Source: Luteimicrobium xylanilyticum (lineage in GTDB: Bacteria; Actinomycetota; Actinomycetes; Actinomycetales; Cellulomonadaceae). From it: 64,000 bases of DNA. Below the pieces are notes generated by a model that had not been told where the DNA came from, did no database searches, and worked only from the letters and a program-made list of their open reading frames with translations. The translations under genes and the position numbers were made by a program. Position 1 is the stretch's first letter, and each line of letters begins with the position of its first letter. The stretch spans positions 1,302,001-1,366,000 of the forward strand of contig NZ_CP045529.1 of the NCBI RefSeq assembly GCF_009429125.1, given 5' to 3'. Of this stretch, positions 1-10,084 are shown piece after piece.

Positions 1-426
1 CTCGCGGTGCGCGAGCTGGCGCCCGACGTGCTCGTCGACGTCGCGACGCTCACCGGCGCGGCGGCGGTCGGGCTCGGGGACGGGCACGCCGCGCTCTACG
101 CGACCGACGACGCCGTGGCTCGCGCGCTCGAGCGGGCCGCGGCGCGCACGGGGGAACCGGTGTGGCGGATGCCGCTCGTCGCGGACTACGCCGACGCGCT
201 CCGCTCCGAGGTCGCGGACCTGCGCAACGTCCCCACCCAGCCGCCCGGGGGCGCCGGGTCGATCACCGCTGCGCTGTTCCTGCGCGCCTTCACCGGCACC
301 GTGCCGTGGGCCCACCTCGACATCGCGGGCACGGCTCGCTCGACGAAGAACCGGCACGAGGTCGTCGAGGGCGCGACGGGGTTCGGCGCACGCCTTCTGC
401 TCGACGCGCTCGACCTCCTGCCCTGA
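1..426 (+). CDS. pepA: Leucyl aminopeptidase (M17), C-terminal part
   Basis: The reading frame is open from base 1 to a TGA at 424-426, so only the last 141 codons of a gene starting upstream are present. The protein carries the M17 catalytic-domain signature in the expected order: a DVATLTGA stretch, a MPL--DY segment, a NVPTQPPGGAGSITAALFL-like active-site stretch, and the closing WAHLDIAGTA. These match the di-metal aminopeptidases that remove N-terminal residues from peptides in the cytosol. The first metal-binding residues lie outside the window. It is convergent with the O-methyltransferase gene, 16 bases away. Confidence 0.9.
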   Translation, partial: LAVRELAPDVLVDVATLTGAAAVGLGDGHAALYATDDAVARALERAAARTGEPVWRMPLVADYADALRSEVADLRNVPTQPPGGAGSITAALFLRAFTGTVPWAHLDIAGTARSTKNRHEVVEGATGFGARLLLDALDLLP

Positions 427-442
427 GAGGCCGTGCGACGGC

Positions 443-1201
443 TCAGCGGCGCACGCCCAGCAGCAGCCCGTCCCCGGACGGCAGGAGCGCGGGGACCAGG
501 CGCTCGTCGTCCCGGACCGCGCGGCCCACGTCCCGCAGGAGCGTCGTGACCTCGTCGCGGCGGGCCGGGTTCGCGACCCGGTCGTGCCCGAGCGCGGCGT
601 CGACGGCGAGCACGCCGCCCGGGCGCAGCAGCCGCAGGCCCTCCTCGACGCCCTGGGGGTACCCGTGGACGTCGCCGGAGACGAGCACGAGGTCGTAGGC
701 GCCGTCGGCGAGGCGGGGCAGCACGTCGGCGGGGCGCCCCGCGATGGCGCGCAGCCGCGCCGGACGCACGCCCGCCCCTGAGAGGATCTGCTTCGCGGCC
801 CGCTGGAGCGCGACGTCGGGGTCGATGGTCGTCAGGACCCCGTCGTCGGGCATCCCGCCCAGCAGCCACAAGGCGCCGATGCCGGTGCCCGTGCCGATCT
901 CGACGACGGAGCGCGCCTGGAGCGCGGCAGCCAGCACGCGCAGGACGCTGCCCGTGCCGGGGAGGATCGCGGGACGGTCGAGCTCGAGCTCGAGGGCGAG
1001 CTCGCGGGCGCGAAGCTGGTGCTCGTCCTCGGGGACGAACTCCTCGCAGTAGGTCCACGTGAGCGCGCGGCCCGACCCGTCCGTGCCCGTCGCGGTGGCG
1101 GAGCCCCTGCCGCCCGTCCGGCCTCTGCCCTCCGGACCACCGAACCGTTCGCCCGTGATGGTGACCTCCCGCGCTCCGCCGGGCGGTCCTGCCGCCGGCA
1201 T
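443..1201 (-). CDS. SAM-dependent O-methyltransferase (family 3 type)
   Basis: The protein has a class I methyltransferase fold: motif I reads VVEIGTGTGIGALWLL, followed by an acidic TIDPD strand end, YDLVLVSGD and an LLRPGGVLAVD strand, which matches the small O-methyltransferase family (PF01596). The frame stays open up to 1306, but the earlier part is Arg/Pro-rich and unlike the family. I take the ATG at 1201 (252 aa); the true start could be elsewhere. A TAGCAT -10-like box on the minus strand near 1241-1246 fits a short leader. The gene is divergent from tatB; in mycobacteria the same pair flanks sigE, rseA and htrA, which are absent here. The methyl acceptor is unknown. Confidence 0.82.
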   Translation of the reverse strand: MPAAGPPGGAREVTITGERFGGPEGRGRTGGRGSATATGTDGSGRALTWTYCEEFVPEDEHQLRARELALELELDRPAILPGTGSVLRVLAAALQARSVVEIGTGTGIGALWLLGGMPDDGVLTTIDPDVALQRAAKQILSGAGVRPARLRAIAGRPADVLPRLADGAYDLVLVSGDVHGYPQGVEEGLRLLRPGGVLAVDAALGHDRVANPARRDEVTTLLRDVGRAVRDDERLVPALLPSGDGLLLGVRR

Positions 1202-1382
1202 TCCGCCTGCGGCGCGCGTGCGGCGCAGGTGCCACGGCGATGCTACCGGGGTGGGTCCGACGTGCCTTGGACGGCAGGATCGGGCGTGGACGGACTTCTC
1301 GGGCATCTCGACGCCGCCCCACCGCGAAGTAGGCCTCAGCGCGGGTACTTCGCGGGCTCCTCGGGCGCCCAGGTCCGGGCGG

Positions 1383-1388
1383 TACCCT
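1383..1388 (+). promoter_or_regulatory. -10 box of leaderless tatB
   Basis: TACCCT lies 7 nt before the GTG start of tatB, with no purine-rich ribosome-binding site between, so transcription should begin at or next to the start codon. Confidence 0.55.
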
Positions 1389-1395
1389 GACGGAC

Positions 1396-1866
1396 GTGTT
1401 CGACATCAACGGCGGCGAGTGGCTCGTGCTTCTCGTCGTCGCCGTGATCGTGATCGGACCCGAGCGCTTGCCGGGCTACGCCGAGCAGCTCGCGCGCCTC
1501 GTCAAGCGTGGCCGGGAGTTCGTGACCTCGACGCGCTCGCGTCTCGACGAGGAGCTCGGAGACGGGGCGGGCGTCGACTGGCAGGCGCTCGACCCGCGCC
1601 GCTACGACCCGCGCCGCATCGTGCGCGACGCCCTGCTCGACGACGACACACGCGGCACGCTCTCCGACGTCGCGAACGCCGTCGGGCTCGGTGGTGCCGG
1701 CGCTGCCAAGGCCACGGCGAACCCGTCCGCCGGTGCTCCCGCGGGGGTCCCCGCGGGCACGCCGGCGTCGGCTGCCCTCGACCCCGCGGCGTCGATGCCG
1801 TTCCGTGCGGGCGCCACGTACGTCCCCGGCTCGGGGCCTGTGCCGTGGGACGACGAGGCCACCTGA
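1396..1866 (+). CDS. tatB: Sec-independent (Tat) translocase subunit TatB
   Basis: The 156-residue protein starts with FDINGGEWLVLLVVAVIVIGPERLPGYAEQLARL: a short extracytoplasmic N-terminus, one membrane helix (about residues 8-22), the GPE/RLP hinge and an amphipathic helix, the standard TatA/B layout. The long charged and Ala/Pro/Gly-rich tail favours TatB over TatA. TatB binds folded, cofactor-containing precursors with TatC at the membrane. Start is GTG 1396, 7 nt after a TACCCT box and without a Shine-Dalgarno sequence. At least one Tat-signal protein is encoded in this window (the GH32 enzyme at 38948). Confidence 0.9.
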   Translation: MFDINGGEWLVLLVVAVIVIGPERLPGYAEQLARLVKRGREFVTSTRSRLDEELGDGAGVDWQALDPRRYDPRRIVRDALLDDDTRGTLSDVANAVGLGGAGAAKATANPSAGAPAGVPAGTPASAALDPAASMPFRAGATYVPGSGPVPWDDEAT

Positions 1867-1940
1867 GCGTGCCCGCGGACCTGCGTGCTGCGTCGGACCC
1901 CGGTTTCGGAACAGGTCCCGGAGCCTGTCAGAATGTGGGG

Positions 1941-2495
1941 ATGCCGAACCTACCGGACCGGACGGACGCACAGGTGCGTATCGGCGTCGCGATCGCGGTG
2001 CCCCCGCCGTTCGGCGCCGAGCTGGGGGAGTCCCGGCGCCGTTTCGGGGATCCGCAGGCGGACGCGATCCCGCCGCACATCACCGTGCTCGGCCCGAGCG
2101 TGGTCGAGCGGGACGAGCTGGCGGACACGATCGAGCACCTGCGCAAGGCCGCGGCCAGCCAGGAGCCGTTCCACGTGGTCCTGCGGGGAGCCGGGACGTT
2201 CCGGCCCGTGTCGCCCGTGGTCTTCGCCCAGGTCGCCGTCGGGATAGCAGAGTGTGAGCGGCTCGAGGCCGCGGTCCGCACCGGCCCCCTCGACTTCCCC
2301 CTGCGGTTCAACTACCACCCGCACGTCACGGTCGCCCACGAGGTCTCCGATGAGCTCCTCGATGCGGCCTTCGACGGCATGGCGGACTACGAGGCCACGT
2401 TCAGCGTCGACGAGGTGCATCTCTTCGAGCACGGGGACGACGGGGTCTGGCGTCCGGTCCAGGGCTTCCCGCTCGGAAGCGTGGACGCAGCCTGA
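1941..2495 (+). CDS. 2'-5' RNA ligase family (2H phosphoesterase) protein
   Basis: The 184-residue protein contains the two H-x-T/S-x motifs that define the 2H phosphoesterase superfamily, PPHITVLGP near residue 47 and YHPHVTVAHE near residue 129, spaced as in LigT/2'-5' RNA ligase-like proteins. Such proteins act on 2'-5' linkages or 2',3'-cyclic phosphates of RNA or nucleotides; the substrate here is unknown. The frame is open far upstream, but homology begins at MPNLPDRTDAQVRIGVAI, so the ATG at 1941 is chosen. A CAGAAT box 5 nt upstream suggests another leaderless start. Confidence 0.85.
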   Translation: MPNLPDRTDAQVRIGVAIAVPPPFGAELGESRRRFGDPQADAIPPHITVLGPSVVERDELADTIEHLRKAAASQEPFHVVLRGAGTFRPVSPVVFAQVAVGIAECERLEAAVRTGPLDFPLRFNYHPHVTVAHEVSDELLDAAFDGMADYEATFSVDEVHLFEHGDDGVWRPVQGFPLGSVDAA

Positions 2496-2522
2496 ACCGC
2501 TGCGAGGACGCGCTGCGCCCCC

Positions 2523-2528
2523 TACGGT
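2523..2528 (+). promoter_or_regulatory. -10 box of leaderless YihY gene
   Basis: TACGGT lies 7 nt upstream of the ATG at 2536 and no ribosome-binding site is present. Confidence 0.5.
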
Positions 2529-2535
2529 CAGGGCT

Positions 2536-3897
2536 ATGAGCCGCCAGGTCGAGCGCCCGCGCCCCGGGGCGCGCGCCGCCCGGCCCGACGACGCCGGCGG
2601 GATGCGCGTCGCGGGCCGTCGTCCACCCGGAGCACGGCGGGACCAGGGCGAGGAGCGGCACCGCCGCACGCTCGGTCGGTCGCTGCGGGAGCTCCGGGTC
2701 GCGCTGCTCGCGCGGCCCGCAGCGGGCGAGCGCCCGGGCTGGCTCCCGGCGTTCCTGCCGTCCTCGACGGCGCAGCTCGTCACGACCGCCGTGCACCGCG
2801 AGGAGGCCGTCCTCGCGTGGTGGAAGCAGACCCGGATCGCGCGCGCTCAGGCCCGGTTCAGCGTCTCGCGGGGTGGCCTGCTGTGCGGCGGCCTCGCCTA
2901 CACGGCCCTGTTCGCGCTCTTCGCGGCGCTCGCGATCGGCTACACGATCTTCATGGCGGTGCTCGGCGGACGGGAGCGTCTGCGTGACGACCTGCTGAAG
3001 GAGATCAACAAGGCGGTGCCCGGCCTCATCGACCTGGGTGACGGCAAGGGCGTGATCAAGCCCGACGACCTGCTGCTGAGCGCGAGCTCGCTCGCCGGCG
3101 TCGTCGCGGCGCTCGTCCTCCTCTGGACCGTCATGTCCTTCATGAGCGCGCTCCGGGGCGCGGTGCGGATCATGCTGGGGCTGGCACGCGAACCGGTGAA
3201 CTTCGTCGTCGGGAAGCTCAAGGACCTCAGCGCGTTCTTCGTGCTGCTCGTCGCGGTCGTGGCCTCGTCCGTCGTCAGCGTGGTCGCGACGGCGGCGTCG
3301 TCCTGGCTCGTGCGCACCCTGGGCCTGCCCGACGAGGTCAGCGGCCTGGTCTCGGGCCTCGGGCTCGTGGTCGCCGGCGTCGTGGACACGCTCGTCGTCG
3401 TCTACGTGCTCCGTGTCCTCGGGGGTTCGCGCGCGGGGTGGTCCGAGACGCTCCGTGGGGCGGTCGTGGCGGCCGTCGTCCTGGGAGGGCTGCGCTACCT
3501 CGGGACGAGCGTGATCGTCGGGAGCGCGTCCAAGAACGCACTCCTGGGCTCCTTCGCGGCCCTCGTCACGGTGCTCCTGCTCGTGAACTTCGTGGCGCGG
3601 GTGCTCCTGCTGGTCGCTGCGTGGATCTCCGACCCGGCGCCCGACGACGTGTACCCGAGCCGGGCGCGCCGCCTCGCCCGGCCGCGCGAGGTGGCGCGGG
3701 TGGCGAGCGCGGCCGACGCGTCGGGCACCGCGGGGCAGGTGCGGTACCTCGCCGGCGCGCGGCGCCCGCCCCGGGGGTCGGCGCCGGGCCCGGGCACGAC
3801 GACGGGCGACCGCCTCCCGCAGGAGGACGGCCGCCCGTCGTGGTGGTCGCGCGTGCTCGGCACGCTGCGGCCGGGGAGGCTCAGAAGGCGCGCGTGA
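2536..3897 (+). CDS. YihY/BrkB-family integral membrane protein
   Basis: The 453-residue protein has a basic, Pro/Arg-rich N-terminal tail of about 90 residues, then about six hydrophobic segments in the YihY/virulence factor BrkB (PF03631) arrangement: GGLLCGGLAYTALFALFAAL with the family's conserved open, a helix around LAGVVAALVLLWTVMSF, then helices in the FFVLLVAVVASSVV, VVAGVVDTLVVVYVL, VVAAVVLGGLRYLG and LVTVLLLVNFVARVLLL stretches. The C-terminal 90 residues are basic and cytoplasmic-looking. The family's function is not established. The last 17 bases overlap the 3' end of sdhB on the opposite strand. Confidence 0.88.
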   Translation: MSRQVERPRPGARAARPDDAGGMRVAGRRPPGARRDQGEERHRRTLGRSLRELRVALLARPAAGERPGWLPAFLPSSTAQLVTTAVHREEAVLAWWKQTRIARAQARFSVSRGGLLCGGLAYTALFALFAALAIGYTIFMAVLGGRERLRDDLLKEINKAVPGLIDLGDGKGVIKPDDLLLSASSLAGVVAALVLLWTVMSFMSALRGAVRIMLGLAREPVNFVVGKLKDLSAFFVLLVAVVASSVVSVVATAASSWLVRTLGLPDEVSGLVSGLGLVVAGVVDTLVVVYVLRVLGGSRAGWSETLRGAVVAAVVLGGLRYLGTSVIVGSASKNALLGSFAALVTVLLLVNFVARVLLLVAAWISDPAPDDVYPSRARRLARPREVARVASAADASGTAGQVRYLAGARRPPRGSAPGPGTTTGDRLPQEDGRPSWWSRVLGTLRPGRLRRRA

Positions 3898-4656
3898 TCA
3901 TCGCGCGCTTGACCTCCTGGATCGCCTTGGTGACCTCGATGCCGCGCGGGCAGGCCTCGGTGCAGTTGAAGGTCGTGCGGCAGCGCCACACGCCCTCCTT
4001 GTCGTTGAGGATCTCGAGGCGCTGGCTCGCGCCCTCGTCGCGGCTGTCGAAGATGAACCGGTGCGCGTTGACGATCGCCGCCGGGCCGAAGTACTGGCCG
4101 TCGTTCCAGAACACCGGGCACGAGCTCGTGCACGCGGCGCACAGGATGCACTTGGTGGTGTCGTCGAAGCGGGCGCGGTCCTCGGCCGACTGGAGGCGCT
4201 CCTTGGTCGGGGTGTGCCCGTCCGTGACCAGGAACGGCATGATCTCGCGGTAGGACGCGAAGAACGGCTCCATGTCGACCACGAGGTCCTTGACGACCGG
4301 CAGGCCCTTGATGGGCTCGATCGTGATCGGCTTGTCGGGGTTGACGTCCTTGAGGAGCGTCTTGCACGCGAGCCGGTTGCGGCCGTTGATGCGCATGGCG
4401 TCCGAGCCGCACACGCCGTGCGCGCACGAGCGGCGGAACGTCAGCGAGCCGTCGTGGTCCCACTTGATCTGGTGCAGCGCGTCGAGCACGCGGTCCGTGC
4501 CGTGCACGGTGACCGTGAACTCGTCCCAGTAGGACTCGGTGCCGTGGCTCGACTCGGGCAGGTACCGGCGGATGCGCAGCGTGACGTCGAAGCTGGGGAT
4601 CGCGCCGGCCTTCGGCTCGGCGTCCGTGGCGGCGGGGCGGTCAGCGAGGGCAGTCA

Positions 4657-4657
<1 letters not shown>
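3881..4657 (-). CDS. sdhB: Succinate dehydrogenase iron-sulfur subunit
   Basis: This 258-residue subunit passes electrons from SdhA FAD to quinone. All three cluster motifs are visible: the [2Fe-2S] loop in SCAHGVCGSDAM followed by ACK, the [4Fe-4S] motif CILCAACTSSCP, and the [3Fe-4S] motif CRTTFNCTEACPRGI. The ATG start shares one base with the sdhA stop codon (TGATG), so the two are translationally coupled. It is the last gene of the operon and overlaps the convergent YihY gene by 17 bases, leaving no room for a separate terminator. Confidence 0.97.
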
Positions 4658-6498
<1,841 letters not shown>

Positions 6499-6590
6499 CG
6501 GTGCCGATGCCTCCTTGGCGAGTGTTCGGGGGAGTCCTGTGGTCCCGGGCGTGCAGGCGGCGCCGGGACGGGCCCGTCGCGCCCGCGGCC

Positions 6591-7055
6591 TCAGGCGGAG
6601 CAGAAGGCGGGCAGCAGGTCCGCGGGCTCGCCCGTCGGGCACGGGGTGAAGGTGAAGATCACGAGGGTGCCGAGGACGACGGTGATCACGGCCGCGAGGT
6701 ACAGCAGGACCTTGAGGGTCATGCGCACGGCGTCGCGCTCCGCGTAGTCGTTGATGACCGTGCGCACGCCGTTGGTGCCGTGGAGCATCGCGAGCCAGAG
6801 CATGAGGAGGTCCCAGACCTGCCAGAACGGCGAGGACCACTTGCCGCCGACGAACGCGAAGTCGATCGCGTGCACGCCGTCGCCGACCATGAGGTTGACG
6901 AACAGGTGGCCGAAGATCAGGACGATCAGCAGCACGCCCGACGCCCGCATGAACACCCACGAGTAGAGCTCGTAGTTGCCGCGCGTCGTCTTGCGGCGCT
7001 TGTAGGGGTCGCGCGGCGAGGAGATGACCGGCTTCTCGGTGGTGGTCTCGGCCAT
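6591..7055 (-). CDS. sdhD: Succinate dehydrogenase membrane anchor subunit D
   Basis: The 154-residue protein has three hydrophobic segments: [20 protein letters not shown], a [18 protein letters not shown] stretch and [21 protein letters not shown]. The first carries the Arg/Ser plus His pattern of quinone- and heme-binding SdhD helices, and LHGTNGVR is a classic SdhC/D motif. It anchors SdhAB in the membrane. It starts one base after the sdhC stop codon, so it is co-translated with sdhC. Confidence 0.92.
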   Translation of the reverse strand: MAETTTEKPVISSPRDPYKRRKTTRGNYELYSWVFMRASGVLLIVLIFGHLFVNLMVGDGVHAIDFAFVGGKWSSPFWQVWDLLMLWLAMLHGTNGVRTVINDYAERDAVRMTLKVLLYLAAVITVVLGTLVIFTFTPCPTGEPADLLPAFCSA

Positions 7056-7056
7056 G

Positions 7057-7437
7057 TCAGTTCCCCCCGAAGACGTTCATGAGCTGGCGCGGCAGGAAGC
7101 CGGCCATCGCGACGACCCACAGCGCGAGCGCGATCCACAGCATCCGCTTCTGGTACTTGGGGCCCTTGGCCCAGAAGTCCACGAGGATGATGCGGATGCC
7201 GTTGAAGGCGTGGAAGACGATGGCGGCGACGAGGCCGGCCTCGCCGAGGCCCATGATCGGGTTCTTGTACGTGCCAATGACGTCGTTGTACGCCTCGGGC
7301 GAGACGCGCACGAGCGACGTGTCGAGCACGTGCACGAGAAGGAAGAAGAAGATCAGCACGCCGGTCACGCGGTGCGCGACCCAGGACCACATGCCTTCAT
7401 GGCCGCGGTAGAGCGTGCCTGCGGGTGCACTGGGCAC
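7057..7437 (-). CDS. sdhC: Succinate dehydrogenase cytochrome b556 subunit
   Basis: The 126-residue protein has three membrane helices, with the heme/quinone region WSWVAHRVTGVLIFFFLLVH and a HAFNGIRIILVD motif typical of SdhC. The frame is open to 7515, but GTG 7437 has a perfect AGGAGG 8 nt upstream, and homology to the family begins with the GTLYRGHEGMW segment just after it. It is the first gene of sdhCDAB. The 260-bp gap upstream is shared with the divergent manC gene and must hold the sdh promoter; a TACAGT -10-like box on the minus strand near 7590 is a weak candidate. Confidence 0.93.
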   Translation of the reverse strand: MPSAPAGTLYRGHEGMWSWVAHRVTGVLIFFFLLVHVLDTSLVRVSPEAYNDVIGTYKNPIMGLGEAGLVAAIVFHAFNGIRIILVDFWAKGPKYQKRMLWIALALWVVAMAGFLPRQLMNVFGGN

Positions 7438-7685
7438 TTCGGGGGCCTCCTGTGGCGAGTTCGTCCGAGGGCTGGGTGAGCGTTCTCGGTGAGCGGTGCC
7501 CGGAGTCCGCCGCACACCCCACGAACACTCGGCGAATGCTCGACGACGCCGTCGGGACGAGGGTCAGGACACCACCCCACTGCGCCCCACTGTAATGACA
7601 CGACGCCAGGTCCGAGCGCCGACCACGGGGTGTCGGCCGCCGATCGTGAAGGTTTTGTGACGCATCGCACAGGCTCCGCGCTCAC

Positions 7686-7691
7686 TATGCT
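7686..7691 (+). promoter_or_regulatory. -10 box of leaderless manC
   Basis: TATGCT lies 6 nt before the ATG at 7698. No ribosome-binding site and no clear -35 box are seen; the predicted transcript starts at the initiation codon. Confidence 0.55.
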
Positions 7692-7697
7692 CGGTGC

Positions 7698-8858
7698 ATG
7701 CCGCAGTCCACCTCCCCTGGCGGGGCGCCGAGCGCGCCCGGCGCCGACGGCCCGATCCCCGGCTTCTACGCCGTCGTCCCCGCGGGAGGTGCCGGCACCC
7801 GCCTGTGGCCCTTGTCACGCGCGGGCGCGCCCAAGTTCCTGCACGACCTCACGGGCTCCGGCCGGTCGCTCCTGCAGGCGACCGTCGACCGGCTCGAGCC
7901 CCTCGCCGGACCGGGCCACGTCGTCCTCGTCACCGGCCGCGCGCACGTGGCCGCCGCGCGCGAACAGCTGCCCGGGCTGCCCGACGACGCGGTGGTCGCC
8001 GAGCCGTCGCCGCGCGACTCCATGGCCGCCATCGGGCTCGCGGCGGCGATCCTGCAGGAGCGGCACGGGGACGTCGTGCTCGGGTCGTTCGCGGCCGACC
8101 AGGTCATCGCGGGCCGCGACGCCTTCGAGCAGGCGGTCCGGGAGGGCGTCGAGGCGGCACGCGCCGGCTACGTCGTGACCGTGGGGATCGCGGCCTCGCG
8201 CCCGTCGACGGCGTTCGGGTACGTCCGCAGCGGCGCGTCCCTGGGCGTCGAGGGTGCGCCGACGGCGCTGCACGCCGTGGGCTTCACCGAGAAGCCCGAC
8301 GCCGCGACCGCCCGCGCCTATCTCGCGACAGGGGACTACCGCTGGAACGCGGGCATGTTCCTCGTCCGCACCTCCGTGCTGCTCGGCCACCTGCAGCGCC
8401 TGCGCCCCGCCCTGCACGACGGCCTCGTCCGGATCGCCGCGGCCTGGGACACCCCGGAGCGCGACGCCGTGCTCGAGGACACCTGGCCCGGGCTCGAGAA
8501 GATCGCCATCGACCACGCCGTCGCGGAGCCCGTCGCAGCCGAGGGCGGCGTCGCGGTCGTGCCCGGGACGTTCGGGTGGGACGACGTCGGCGACTTCAAC
8601 TCGCTCGCCGCGCTCCTGCCGTCGCTGGACGGCACGGGCACGAAGATCCTCGGCGACGAGGCGAACGTCGTGCGCGTCGAGTCCGCGGGCTCCGTGCTGG
8701 TGCCGGCAGCGGGCCGGCCGATCGCCGTCCTGGGCCTCGACGACGTGGTCGTCGTGGACACGCCGGACGCGATCCTCGTGACCACGCGCGCCCGCGCCCA
8801 GCAGGTCAAGGACGTCGTGCAGGAGCTGCACGAGCGCGGGCTGGACGACCTCCTGTGA
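7698..8858 (+). CDS. manC: Mannose-1-phosphate guanylyltransferase
   Basis: The 386-residue enzyme makes GDP-mannose from GTP and mannose-1-phosphate, for glycan and lipoglycan synthesis in the cytosol. It shows the nucleotidyltransferase signature PAGGAGTRLWPLSR near residue 28, a PSPRDSMAAIGLA stretch, GFTEKPD, and the YRWNAGMF motif that contacts the sugar phosphate. It is the short, monofunctional type without the C-terminal isomerase domain. The leaderless ATG at 7698 agrees with the -10 box. Its TGA overlaps the next gene's GTG (GTGA). Confidence 0.92.
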   Translation: MPQSTSPGGAPSAPGADGPIPGFYAVVPAGGAGTRLWPLSRAGAPKFLHDLTGSGRSLLQATVDRLEPLAGPGHVVLVTGRAHVAAAREQLPGLPDDAVVAEPSPRDSMAAIGLAAAILQERHGDVVLGSFAADQVIAGRDAFEQAVREGVEAARAGYVVTVGIAASRPSTAFGYVRSGASLGVEGAPTALHAVGFTEKPDAATARAYLATGDYRWNAGMFLVRTSVLLGHLQRLRPALHDGLVRIAAAWDTPERDAVLEDTWPGLEKIAIDHAVAEPVAAEGGVAVVPGTFGWDDVGDFNSLAALLPSLDGTGTKILGDEANVVRVESAGSVLVPAAGRPIAVLGLDDVVVVDTPDAILVTTRARAQQVKDVVQELHERGLDDLL

Positions 8859-10084
8859 CGGCGGCGACCCCGTCGACGGCCCCGGTGCCCGCAGCGGACG
8901 CGCTCGCGGCCCGCGTCGCCGCGCTCGTCCGGGAGCTCGAGCCCGAGCTCGTGGCGGTCCGCCGCGACGTCCACGCGCACCCCGAGCTCGCGCGGACCGA
9001 GGTCCGCACCACGCGCGTCGTGGCCGACCGGCTGCGTTCCGCCGGCCTCGAGCCGCGGCTCCTCGAGGGGTCGGGCCTCGTGTGCGACGTCGGCCGCGAC
9101 GGCCCCCGCGGCTCCGGCCCGGAGGTCCCGGCGGTGGCGCTGCGCGCCGACATCGACGCGCTGCCCCTGGACGACGCGTGCGGGCTGCCGTTCGCGTCCA
9201 CGGTGCCCGGCGTCGCCCACGCGTGCGGGCACGACGTGCACACCGCCGTCGTCCTCGGCGCGGGCCTCGTCCTCGCTCGCCTGCACGACGACGGTCTCCT
9301 GCCCCGCCCGGTGCGCCTGATCTTCCAGCCGGCCGAGGAGGTCATGCCCGGGGGCTCGCTCGACGTCGTCGAGCAGGGTGGTCTGGACGGCGTGGAGCGG
9401 ATCTTCGCGGTGCACGCCGAGCCGAAGATCGACGTCGGCCAGGTCGGCACGCGCATCGGGCCGATCACGTCGGCGTCGGACGCGATCACCGTCACCATCA
9501 CCTCGCCGGGCGGCCACACGTCGCGCCCGCACCTCACGGGCGACGTCGTCTATGCGCTCGGCCAGGTCATCACGCAGGTGCCGGCGGTGCTGGGCCGGCG
9601 GCTCGACCCGCGGTCGGGCGTCAACCTCACGTGGGGTGCCGTGCACGCCGGCGTCGCGCACAACGCGATCCCCGGCACCGGGACGGTCGCGGGCACCATG
9701 CGCTGCCTGGACGTGCGCGCCTGGGAGCGGGCGGGTGAGGTGCTCGACGAGGCCGTCCAGCAGGTGGTCGCGCCGTACGACGTGGAGGTCGAGCTCGAGC
9801 ACGTGCGCGGGGTGCCGCCCGTCGACAACGACGAGGCGTCCACGGCCCGGCTCGAGGCGGCCGCGCGGGACCTGCACGGGCCGGACGCGGTGCTCCTGAC
9901 GGAGCAGTCGCTCGGCGGCGAGGACTTCGCCTGGTACCTGACCAAGGTGCCCGGGGCGATGGCCCGGCTCGGCACCCGTACCCCGGGCGGGCGCACGTTC
10001 GACATCCACCAGGGCGACCTCGAGGTGGACGAGCGTGCGATCGGCGTCGGCATGGGCCTCCTCGCCCGCGCGGCGACCCTCTGA
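8855..10084 (+). CDS. M20-family metal-dependent amidohydrolase
   Basis: The 409-residue protein is an M20D-type amidohydrolase (hippurate / N-acyl amino acid / IAA-amino acid hydrolase group). Visible motifs: RRDVHAHPEL at the N-terminus, RADIDALPL, the metal-binding HACGHDVHTA, FQPAEE with the catalytic Glu, GGHTSRPH from the lid domain, and GGEDFAWYL near the C-terminus. It releases an acyl group from an amino-acid conjugate; the substrate cannot be told. The GTG start overlaps the manC stop by four bases, so the two genes are co-transcribed although their functions are not obviously linked. Confidence 0.9.
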   Translation: MTAATPSTAPVPAADALAARVAALVRELEPELVAVRRDVHAHPELARTEVRTTRVVADRLRSAGLEPRLLEGSGLVCDVGRDGPRGSGPEVPAVALRADIDALPLDDACGLPFASTVPGVAHACGHDVHTAVVLGAGLVLARLHDDGLLPRPVRLIFQPAEEVMPGGSLDVVEQGGLDGVERIFAVHAEPKIDVGQVGTRIGPITSASDAITVTITSPGGHTSRPHLTGDVVYALGQVITQVPAVLGRRLDPRSGVNLTWGAVHAGVAHNAIPGTGTVAGTMRCLDVRAWERAGEVLDEAVQQVVAPYDVEVELEHVRGVPPVDNDEASTARLEAAARDLHGPDAVLLTEQSLGGEDFAWYLTKVPGAMARLGTRTPGGRTFDIHQGDLEVDERAIGVGMGLLARAATL

